Source of the DNA: Frankiaceae bacterium
Lineage (GTDB): Bacteria > Actinomycetota > Actinomycetes > Mycobacteriales > SCTD01
Length of the DNA: 14,948 bases
Assembly (NCBI GenBank): GCA_947479995.1
Contig: CANKBT010000033.1
Coordinates: 1 to 14,948 of the forward strand
Direction of reading: 5' to 3'
Shown: piece by piece, positions 6,017-11,740 of the stretch
Position numbering within the stretch: the first letter of the stretch is position 1
How the letters are laid out: every line of letters starts with the position of its first letter
Notes under the pieces: model-generated
Told to the model about the DNA's origin: nothing
Database searches by the model: none
What the model saw: the letters and a program-made list of their open reading frames with translations, nothing else
Program-made: the position numbers and the translations under genes

Positions 6017-6215
6017 CGCGTCCGGACCGGTCTGGCCCTCTGCGTCCGAGTCGTCCCGGTGTCGCCTCCCGGGCGCCCGTGTGACACCGCGATGACGCGC
6101 GCGGTCCATCCGCGTGACGCGGGCGCTCCCCCGTGCCGCGCGTGGTTGAGTGGCGCGCCGACGAGCGCCCCACCGGGTGCTCGTCGTCCCGTCGTCGACC
6201 CGCGAGGAGACCGCG
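6017..6215 (+). other. Remainder of the liv leader, no gene seen
   Basis: About 200 nt between the leader stem and the livH start. No supported reading frame is present, and I see no run of Leu/Ile/Val codons that would suggest peptide-based attenuation. Local hairpins include CGCGG-TCCAT-CCGCG (6100-6114), which competes with CCGCG-TGA-CGCGG (6110-6122), and an 8-bp arm pair GGGCGCTC/GAGCGCCC (6121-6128/6163-6170). Such stems could serve as an expression platform, but short GC stems arise easily by chance here. Confidence 0.3.
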
Positions 6216-6218
6216 TTG
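6201..6218 (+). promoter_or_regulatory. livH: Ribosome binding site and TTG start of livH
   Basis: GAGGAG (6204-6209) lies 6 nt before TTG (6216-6218). This places the start just ahead of the basic-hydrophobic signal peptide and rejects the longer frame from ATG 6150, which lacks a ribosome site. Confidence 0.75.
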
Positions 6219-7586
6219 GGCCACCGCCCTGCTGTCCCGGCCCCGCGCCGCGCCCTGCGCGCCGTGCTGCTCGGGCTGGCAGCCGTGCTGCTGCTGCTGA
6301 CCGGGGGTGCGCCCGCCGCCGCGCAGGCACCTCCCCCGCCCCCGGCGCCGTCGGCCCCCGCCGCCCCGTCCGCCGACCCGTCCGCGGCCCCCGACGGCGA
6401 GGAGCCCGTCGAGGGCATCGCCGGCACGCTGGCCAACGCCGGCGAGCCCGTCGAGGGCGTCGAGATCGCGGTGGAGCAGGACGGCCAGGAGGTCGGCACC
6501 GCCACCACCGACGAGCAGGGCCGCTGGCGCGTGCCGGTGCCCGGCCCCGGTGACTACACCGTGCTGCTCGACGTCGAGACCCTGCCGGAGGGCACCGACC
6601 TGCGCGACGAGGACGCCTCCTCGCGCGACGTCACCGTGCGCGAGGGCCAGGGCAACGCGCCGGCGCTGTTCCTGCTCGGCGAGGGGCGCAGCGGCGGCAG
6701 CAGCCGGCTCGACCGCGCGCCGCAGCTCATCGTCGGCGGCCTGCAGTTCGGGCTCGTGCTGGCCATGGGCGCGATCGGCCTGTCGCTCATCTTCGGCACC
6801 ACCGGCCTGACGAACTTCGCCCACGGCGAGCTCATCACCGGCGGCGCCATCCTCGGCTACGCGCTCAACGTCGGCCTCGGGCTCAACCTCATCCCCGCCA
6901 CCGTCATCGCGGTGATCGTCGGCGGCGTGCTCGGCGCGCTGCTCGACCGGGGGCTGTGGCGGCCGCTGCGCAAGCGCGGCACCTCGCTCATCGCCCAGCT
7001 CGTCGTGAGCATCGGCCTGAGCTTCGTGCTGCGCTACCTGTACCTCATCTACTACGAGGGCAGCGCGCGGTCGTACGCGCAGTACTCCACGCAGTCGCCG
7101 GTCGACCTCGGCCCGGTCGGCGTCCTGCCGCGCGACATGGTCATCATCGCCGTCTCGCTGCTGGTGCTCGTCGCCGTCGGCCTCGGCCTGCAGCGCACCC
7201 GCTTCGGCAAGGCCACCCGCGCCGTCGCCGACAACCCGTCGCTCGCGGCGACCTCCGGCATCGACGTCGAGAAGGTCAACAACATCGTCTGGGCGATGGG
7301 CACGGCGCTCGCCGTGCTCGGCGGCATCTTCCTCGCGCTGTCGCAGCAGGTCGGCTACCAGCTCGGCCAGAACGCCCTGCTGCTGCTGTTCGCCGGCGTC
7401 ACGCTCGGCGGCCTCGGCACCGCGTACGGCGCCCTGGTCGGCTCGCTGGTGATCGGCCTGTTCACGCAGCTGTCGACGCTGTTCATCGCCGCCGAGCTGC
7501 AGGTCGTCGGCGCCCTCGTCATCCTCATCCTCATCCTCGTCGTGCGGCCGCAGGGCATCCTCGGCAGCCGGGAGCGGGTCGGATGA
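6216..7586 (+). CDS. livH: Branched-chain amino acid ABC permease LivH with secreted N-terminal beta domain
   Basis: This 456-aa inner-membrane subunit forms the LIV-type uptake channel with LivM. Residues 1-38 look like a signal peptide (RRALRAVLLGLAAVLLLL, then AAAQA). Residues 39-62 are a Pro/Ala/Ser linker. About 63-157 form a small beta domain with GIAGTLANAGEPVEGVEIAV and TATTDEQGRWRVPVPGPGDY, the pattern of carboxypeptidase-regulatory-like/Cna-B-type sandwiches. The permease follows from about 168, with GTTGLTNFAHGELITGG, a cytoplasmic coupling loop near RTRFGKATRAVADNP, and VVRPQGILG at the end. Classical LivH is about 300 residues, so roughly 160 extra residues sit in front. The extra domain should lie outside the membrane. 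The TTG start is backed by GAGGAG. First gene of the operon; livM follows after 40 nt. Confidence 0.93.
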   Translation: MGHRPAVPAPRRALRAVLLGLAAVLLLLTGGAPAAAQAPPPPPAPSAPAAPSADPSAAPDGEEPVEGIAGTLANAGEPVEGVEIAVEQDGQEVGTATTDEQGRWRVPVPGPGDYTVLLDVETLPEGTDLRDEDASSRDVTVREGQGNAPALFLLGEGRSGGSSRLDRAPQLIVGGLQFGLVLAMGAIGLSLIFGTTGLTNFAHGELITGGAILGYALNVGLGLNLIPATVIAVIVGGVLGALLDRGLWRPLRKRGTSLIAQLVVSIGLSFVLRYLYLIYYEGSARSYAQYSTQSPVDLGPVGVLPRDMVIIAVSLLVLVAVGLGLQRTRFGKATRAVADNPSLAATSGIDVEKVNNIVWAMGTALAVLGGIFLALSQQVGYQLGQNALLLLFAGVTLGGLGTAYGALVGSLVIGLFTQLSTLFIAAELQVVGALVILILILVVRPQGILGSRERVG

Positions 7587-7626
7587 GCACCCTCGTCGCG
7601 CACGCACGTCCCGGGAGGAGGTCCGC

Positions 7627-8619
7627 ATGGACTTCGGCGTGATCTTCGACCGCTCGGTGTTCGCGCTGTTCGCCGACCAGTCGCTCATCCTCGCGCTGGC
7701 CGCGATCGGCCTCAACGTCCACTTCGGCTACACCGGCCTGCTGAACTTCGGGCAGGTGGGCTTCGCCGCCATGGGCGCGTACGGCATCGCCAGCGGCGTC
7801 ACCTACCTCGAGCTGCCGTTCGGGGTGTCGCTGCTGCTGGGCATCGCCCTCGCGGTGCTGCTGGCGCTGCTGCTCGGCGTGCCGACGCTGCGGCTGCGCG
7901 CGGACTACCTCGCCATCGTCACGATCGCCTCGTCCGAGGTGATCCGCCTGACCGCGCGCTCGGCGGAGTTCCGCGAGCAGACCGGCGGCTCGTCCGGCCT
8001 CGGCGGCTTCGCGCAGGGCTTCTACGACCTCAACCCGTTCGGCCCGGGGTCCTACGGCATCGGCCCGGCGTCGTACGACTCGAACCGGTTCTTCCTGCTC
8101 GTCGTGGGCTGGACGCTGGTCGTGCTCTGCTCGCTGCTGGTCTTCCTGCTCATGCGCAGCCCGTGGGGCCGCGTGCTGCGCGGCATCCGCGAGGACGAGG
8201 ACGCCGTGCGCAGCCTCGGCAAGAACGTCGTCGGCTACAAGATGCAGTCGCTCATCCTGGGCGGCGTCTTCGGCGCGTTCTCCGGGTTCGCCTTCGCGCT
8301 CGCCAACTCCTCGGTGCAGCCCGACAACTACGGCACGCAGTTCACCTTCCTCGCCTTCGCGGCCATGATCCTGGGCGGCGCGGGCCGGGTGATCGGCCCC
8401 GTCGTCGGCGCGATCCTGTTCCAGACGCTGCTCGTCCTCGTGGAGAACGTGCTCATCGAGGCCAAGGGCGCCGGCTACATCTCCGACGCGGTGCTGTCGG
8501 GCAACGACATCGGCGCGGTGCGCTTCGTGCTCGTCGGCGTCGTGCTCATGGCGCTCATGATCTTCCGCCCGCAGGGCCTGTTCGGCGACAAGAAGGAGCT
8601 GGCGCTCGATGCCCGCTGA
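7627..8619 (+). CDS. livM: Branched-chain amino acid ABC permease LivM
   Basis: This 330-aa polytopic membrane protein is the second permease of the LIV-type transporter. The family signature GYTGLLNFGQVGFAAMGAYG is at residues 34-53. A cytoplasmic coupling loop that contacts the ATPases appears at SPWGRVLRGIREDEDAVRSL (about 178-197). The typical ending MIFRPQGLFG is present. About eight to ten membrane spans are expected from the hydrophobic segments. The ATG is preceded by GGGAGGAGG at 5 nt spacing, a very strong ribosome site. The 3' end overlaps livG by 11 nt, indicating translational coupling. The length is normal for the family and no unusual extension is seen, unlike LivH. The substrate could be Leu/Ile/Val or another small amide or amino acid carried by this family, such as urea. 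Confidence 0.95.
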   Translation: MDFGVIFDRSVFALFADQSLILALAAIGLNVHFGYTGLLNFGQVGFAAMGAYGIASGVTYLELPFGVSLLLGIALAVLLALLLGVPTLRLRADYLAIVTIASSEVIRLTARSAEFREQTGGSSGLGGFAQGFYDLNPFGPGSYGIGPASYDSNRFFLLVVGWTLVVLCSLLVFLLMRSPWGRVLRGIREDEDAVRSLGKNVVGYKMQSLILGGVFGAFSGFAFALANSSVQPDNYGTQFTFLAFAAMILGGAGRVIGPVVGAILFQTLLVLVENVLIEAKGAGYISDAVLSGNDIGAVRFVLVGVVLMALMIFRPQGLFGDKKELALDAR

Positions 8620-9523
8620 CGTCACCAAGACCGGTGCGGGCGCCGCGGCGCTCGCGGGCCTGGAGGCCCGGCCGGGCGTCCCCAAGCCCGACCCGATCCT
8701 CGTCGCCGACGGCGTCGTGCGGCGCTTCGGCGGCCTCACCGCCGTCGAGGTCGACCACCTCGAGGTGCAGCGCGGCGTCATCACCGCGCTCATCGGGCCG
8801 AACGGCGCCGGCAAGACGACGTTCTTCAACCTGCTCACCGGCTTCGACAAGCCCGACGAGGGCACCTGGGCCTTCGAGGGCAAGGACCTCGCGGGCGTCC
8901 CGGCGTACCGCGTCGCGCGCCGCGGGATGGTGCGCACCTTCCAGCTCACCAAGGCGCTGTCGAAGATGACGGTCCTCGACAACATGCGCCTGGGCGCCAC
9001 CGGCCAGCGCGGCGAGAGCTTCTTCCGCGCGCTCGTCCCGGGCGTCTGGAGCGGGCAGCAGCGCGGCATCGACGAGCGCGCCCGCGACCTGCTCGTGCGC
9101 TTCAAGCTCGACGCCAAGGCGAGCGACTTCGCCGGCAGCCTGTCGGGCGGCCAGCGCAAGCTGCTCGAGATGGCCCGCGCGCTCATGGTCGAGCCGACGC
9201 TGGTCATGCTCGACGAGCCGATGGCCGGCGTGAACCCGGCGTTGACGCAGTCGCTGCTCGGGCACGTCAAGGACCTGCGCGAGCAGGGCATGACCGTGCT
9301 GTTCGTCGAGCACGACATGGACATGGTCCGCGACATCAGCGACTGGGTCGTCGTCATGGCGCAGGGCCGCGTCGTCGCCGAGGGCCCGCCCGACGTCGTC
9401 ATGGCCGACCCGGCCGTCATCGACGCCTACCTCGGCGCGCACCACGACGCGCCGCTGTCGGCCGAGGAGGAGCAGGCGCAGCTGTCCGCGGCCGAGGCCG
9501 AGCTCGAGGGAGGGCACGCGTGA
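8609..9523 (+). CDS. livG: Branched-chain amino acid ABC ATPase LivG
   Basis: This 304-aa cytoplasmic ATPase drives the LivHM permease. Walker A GPNGAGKTT is at 63-71, the Q-loop at Gln112, signature LSGGQ at 178-182, Walker B TLVMLDEP at 197-204 and the H-loop at His235 (FVEHDMDMV). All catalytic positions are intact. Family members are about 250 residues; this one has about 28 extra N-terminal residues and an acidic Ala/Glu tail (about 280-304) after the conserved AYLGAHH. The ATG lies within the end of livM (11-nt overlap), with AAGGAG about 11 nt upstream. The next gene, livF, starts in the stop codon (GTGA), so the pair is translationally coupled. Confidence 0.95.
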   Translation: MPADVTKTGAGAAALAGLEARPGVPKPDPILVADGVVRRFGGLTAVEVDHLEVQRGVITALIGPNGAGKTTFFNLLTGFDKPDEGTWAFEGKDLAGVPAYRVARRGMVRTFQLTKALSKMTVLDNMRLGATGQRGESFFRALVPGVWSGQQRGIDERARDLLVRFKLDAKASDFAGSLSGGQRKLLEMARALMVEPTLVMLDEPMAGVNPALTQSLLGHVKDLREQGMTVLFVEHDMDMVRDISDWVVVMAQGRVVAEGPPDVVMADPAVIDAYLGAHHDAPLSAEEEQAQLSAAEAELEGGHA

Positions 9524-10323
9524 GCACGCCGCTGGGCAAGGCGAAGGCCGACGCGGACGCGGCGGCGAGCGCCGCGAAGGCGCAGGCGCAGGAGGCCGGC
9601 AAGGACGCGCTCGTGCGCGTCACCGACCTGGTGGCCGGCTACACGCCGGGCGTCGACATCCTCAACGGCTGCGACCTGCACTGCAGCGACGGCGAGCTGG
9701 TCGGCATCATCGGCCCGAACGGCGCGGGCAAGAGCACGCTGCTCAAGTCGCTCATCGGCCTGGTGCCGGTCCGCAGCGGCAGCGTGCACCTGCGCGGGGC
9801 GGAGATCACCGGGCGCAAGGCGCACGAGCTGGTCAGCGAGGGCGTCGGCTTCGTGCCGCAGACCAACAACGTCTTCCCGCGGCTGTCCATCGAGGAGAAC
9901 CTCCAGATGGGCCTGTTCAACGAGCCGAAGCGCTTCCCGGAGCGCTTCGACTACGTCGCGGAGCTGTTCCCCGCGCTGGCCAGCCGCCGCAAGCAGAAGG
10001 CCGGCTCGCTGTCCGGCGGCGAGCGCCAGATGGTCGCCATGGGCCGCGCGCTCATGCCCGGCCCGTCGGTGCTGCTGCTCGACGAGCCGTCGGCCGGCCT
10101 GTCGCCCGCGCTGCAGGACGAGGTCTTCATCCGCTGCCGCCAGATCAACGCCACCGGCGTGTCGATCATCATGGTCGAGCAGAACGCCCGCCGGTGCCTG
10201 CAGATCTGCGACCGCGGCTACGTGCTCGACCAGGGCCGCAACGCCTACACGGCGTCGGGCAAGGACCTCATGAACGACCCGAAGGTCATCGAGCTCTACC
10301 TCGGGACGCTCGCGAAGGCATGA
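9520..10323 (+). CDS. livF: Branched-chain amino acid ABC ATPase LivF
   Basis: This 267-aa second ATPase of the transporter forms a heterodimer with LivG in the cytoplasm. Walker A GPNGAGKST is at 65-73, signature LSGGE at 164-168 and Walker B VLLLDEP at 184-190. The H-loop position reads VEQN with Gln in place of His, a usual LivF trait. GRNAYTASGKDLMNDPKVIE and YLG close the protein as in the family. The first ~29 residues are an unusual Ala/Lys/Asp-rich helix (KAKADADAAASAAKAQAQEA) before the conserved LVRVTDLVAGY. The GTG start overlaps the livG stop as GTGA with GAGGGAGGG upstream. The 3' end overlaps the following lipoprotein gene as ATGA. Confidence 0.94.
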   Translation: MSTPLGKAKADADAAASAAKAQAQEAGKDALVRVTDLVAGYTPGVDILNGCDLHCSDGELVGIIGPNGAGKSTLLKSLIGLVPVRSGSVHLRGAEITGRKAHELVSEGVGFVPQTNNVFPRLSIEENLQMGLFNEPKRFPERFDYVAELFPALASRRKQKAGSLSGGERQMVAMGRALMPGPSVLLLDEPSAGLSPALQDEVFIRCRQINATGVSIIMVEQNARRCLQICDRGYVLDQGRNAYTASGKDLMNDPKVIELYLGTLAKA

Positions 10324-11180
10324 GGCCCGCCGGCGCGGTCGTGCTGGCCGGCGCGCTCCTCGCGGGGTGCGGCGGCGCGTCCCCCGCGCCTGGCCCGCCC
10401 GCGGCCGCCGGCCCGCCCGCCGACGCCCCGGCGACGGCCGAGCTGCGGCAGCTGCGCAGCGACCGCGCGCTGCACCGGCTCGAGGTGACGGTGACGGCCC
10501 GCGAGCCGCTCACCGCCACCCGCGTCGCGCTCGTGGCGGAGGGCTTCGCACCGCTCCCGCCGACGGCCGTCGACACCGCGCTGCCGGTCGGCTCCGCGCT
10601 CGACCTGCCGGTGCCGTACGGCGCGCCGGACTGCGACGCCGCGCCCGGCCGCGCGACGGCGACCGTCACCACGGTCGAGCGCGGCGACGTCGTGCTGCCG
10701 CTCGACGACGGCGGCCTCGTCGCGCGGCTGCACGAGGCCGAGTGCAGCGAGCAGGCGCTGCTGGCCGCCGTCGAGGTCACGGTCGCCGGCACGCTCGTCG
10801 AGACGGTCGAGGACGGCCGACCGGTGCTCACCGGCGCGCTCCGCCTGCAGCGCCGCCAGGCCGGCGAGCGCGTCGTGCTCGACGGCCTCGGCGCCAACGT
10901 CGTGCTCACCGTGCGCAGCGACGGCGACCAGGTGCCGCTGCGCGTGCTCGGGCCGGACGAGCCGTCGCTCGAGGTGCCGCTCGTGCTGTCGCCGAGCCGC
11001 TGCGAGGCGCACGCCCTCGCCGAGAGCAAGCGGACCAGCCTGGTCACCGCCTACCTCGGGCTCGGCGACCGGCCGCCGCGGCTGCTCACCGTGGTGCCCG
11101 ACGACGCCGTGCGCCAGCGCATCGAGGAGTTCGCCGCGCGGGGCTGCCGCGTGCTGGCGCAGGGCGCGCCGGCCGGCTGA
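10320..11180 (+). CDS. Putative lipoprotein at the end of the liv operon, unknown family
   Basis: I do not recognise the family of this 286-aa protein. The N-terminus is a lipoprotein signal: MRPAG, a hydrophobic stretch, and lipobox L14-A15-G16-C17. A Pro/Ala/Gly linker follows to about residue 40. The mature part seems beta-rich (alternating TVTAREPLTATRVALVAEG, VEVTVAGTLVETV). It carries four spaced cysteines (in APDCDA, EAECSE, PSRCEA, RGCRV) that could make two disulfides outside the cell. It does not look like a LivK-type periplasmic binding protein: it lacks that length (350-400 residues) and the GPLTG-like opening. The ATG overlaps the livF stop (ATGA), so the gene belongs to the operon and may serve the transporter. 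It is convergent with the next gene across a 5-nt gap. Confidence 0.85.
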   Translation: MRPAGAVVLAGALLAGCGGASPAPGPPAAAGPPADAPATAELRQLRSDRALHRLEVTVTAREPLTATRVALVAEGFAPLPPTAVDTALPVGSALDLPVPYGAPDCDAAPGRATATVTTVERGDVVLPLDDGGLVARLHEAECSEQALLAAVEVTVAGTLVETVEDGRPVLTGALRLQRRQAGERVVLDGLGANVVLTVRSDGDQVPLRVLGPDEPSLEVPLVLSPSRCEAHALAESKRTSLVTAYLGLGDRPPRLLTVVPDDAVRQRIEEFAARGCRVLAQGAPAG

Positions 11181-11185
11181 CGCGC

Positions 11186-11380
11186 TCAGACCTCGGCCAC
11201 CTCGGCGACCTCCCGGGCGGCCAGCCGGCGCACCACGACCTCGCGGGGCTTGCCGATGACGTAGACGGTGCGCCGGAAGACCAGCCAGACGCCCGAGGTG
11301 TCGAGGTCGACCGACTCGGCGTCGACGCTCTCGGGCGGCAGGGCGGCGTCGGGGAGGTACTGCACGCGGTAGGTCGGCAC
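11186..11380 (-). CDS. Small hypothetical protein (64 aa)
   Basis: The frame runs from a GTG at 11380 to a TGA. It encodes a soluble protein with alternating strand pattern (TYRVQYLPDAAL, SGVWLVFRRTVYVIGKPREV) ending in a charged Arg/Glu/Val helix. There are no membrane segments, signal peptide or known motif. A small beta-rich protein (about four strands) is plausible. Codon usage has the same third-position GC preference as real genes here. The ribosome site is weak (AGGA about 8 nt upstream), and TACGGT (11427-11422) is a possible -10. The gene is divergent from kdp and convergent with the lipoprotein gene, so it stands alone. I do not assign a function. Confidence 0.65.
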   Translation of the reverse strand: MPTYRVQYLPDAALPPESVDAESVDLDTSGVWLVFRRTVYVIGKPREVVVRRLAAREVAEVAEV

Positions 11381-11381
11381 G

Positions 11382-11424
11382 GAGGGTCCTGTCGCTCGGC
11401 GAGTGTCGACCCTCGGGCAGGACC
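11382..11424 (-). promoter_or_regulatory. Overlapping inverted repeats in front of the 64-aa gene
   Basis: Two 7-bp inverted repeats share bases. GGTCCTG (11385-11391) pairs with CAGGACC (11418-11424). GAGGGTC (11382-11388) pairs with GACCCTC (11408-11414). They cannot form together, and both cover the weak ribosome site just before the GTG. They may be an operator for the divergent region or a leader RNA switch. Confidence 0.35.
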
Positions 11425-11448
11425 GTAGCGAGCGGCGCCGACAGGCCC

Positions 11449-11500
11449 GGCGTCAGGTGGCCGTGAGGACCGCGCGCACCGGCGTCAGGGCGGCGTCAGG
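11449..11500 (+). promoter_or_regulatory. Two pairs of 11-bp-spaced direct repeats upstream of kdp (candidate KdpE sites)
   Basis: GGCGTCAGG occurs exactly at 11449, 11481 and 11492, and a 7-of-9 copy (GCCGTGAGG) lies at 11460. This gives two tandem pairs (11449/11460 and 11481/11492), each with 11-bp periodicity, and 32 bp (three helical turns) between pairs. Direct repeats one turn apart are the usual binding mode of OmpR-family response regulators. The array ends about 70 nt before the first kdp reading frame. KdpE is the natural candidate, since it activates kdp in response to low potassium, but kdpDE is not in the window. Confidence 0.55.
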
Positions 11501-11528
11501 ACGCCCGCGACGACGGGCCGCGCGCCGG

Positions 11529-11534
11529 TAGTCC
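11529..11534 (+). promoter_or_regulatory. Weak possible -10 of the kdp operon
   Basis: TAGTCC at 11529-11534 is only a partial match to TANNNT. The -35 position about 17 nt upstream (around 11506-11511) has no TTG-like sequence. It lies just downstream of the direct-repeat array, which fits an activator-dependent promoter. A leader of about 30 nt would precede the first frame. Confidence 0.3.
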
Positions 11535-11570
11535 TGTCGGGTCAGCCCTCCCCGGTCCCCTGGAGCCCCC

Positions 11571-11654
11571 ATGGACGACGTCGTCTACCTCGGCGTGGCC
11601 ACCCTGCTTTTCCTGCTGCTGGCCCTGCTCGTCGCCGGGCTGCAGCGGCTGTGA
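11571..11654 (+). CDS. 27-aa single-span membrane peptide upstream of kdpF
   Basis: The frame encodes MDDVVYLGVATLLFLLLALL plus VAGLQRL and a TGA. The sequence is a short acidic N-terminus, one hydrophobic helix of about 20 residues, and a basic tail. GGAG lies 5 nt before the ATG, a good ribosome site. The stop overlaps the kdpF GTG (GTGA), so the two are translationally coupled. I recall similar unnamed one-helix peptides in front of kdpF in other kdp operons; this is from memory and unchecked. A role as an extra accessory subunit of the Kdp complex or as a translational lead-in to kdpF is inferred. It is too short to be picked up by most gene finders. Confidence 0.65.
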   Translation: MDDVVYLGVATLLFLLLALLVAGLQRL

Positions 11655-11740
11655 GCGGCGAGGACGCGGTCGGCCTGGTCGCGGCCGTGCTGCTGACCGG
11701 CTTCGTGCTCGCCGCCCTGCTGTTCCCGGACCGGTTCTGA
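11651..11740 (+). CDS. kdpF: KdpF, small subunit of the potassium-transporting ATPase
   Basis: This 29-aa peptide has one membrane helix (DAVGLVAAVLLTGFVLAALL) and ends in FPDRF, matching the xP(D/E)RF ending of actinobacterial KdpF. KdpF stabilises the KdpFABC complex at the KdpA-KdpB interface. The GTG start overlaps the stop of the preceding 27-aa frame, and the TGA shares its last base with the kdpA ATG. Spacing and order (kdpF-kdpA-kdpB) are standard. Length is typical of the family (about 29-30 residues). Confidence 0.88.
   Translation: MSGEDAVGLVAAVLLTGFVLAALLFPDRF

Noticed and set aside
5898..6095. Possible 65-aa plus-strand gene in the liv leader
   Set aside because: The ATG overlaps the promoter's -35 region, there is no ribosome site, and the frame covers the 17-bp stem. 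Composition is Arg/Ser/Pro-rich with no recognisable protein.
5021..9517. Long minus-strand frames opposite DUF554 and the liv genes
   Set aside because: They are rich in Arg, Ala, Gln, Glu, His and Asp with repetitive composition, lack ribosome sites, and lie opposite unmistakable permease and ATPase genes.
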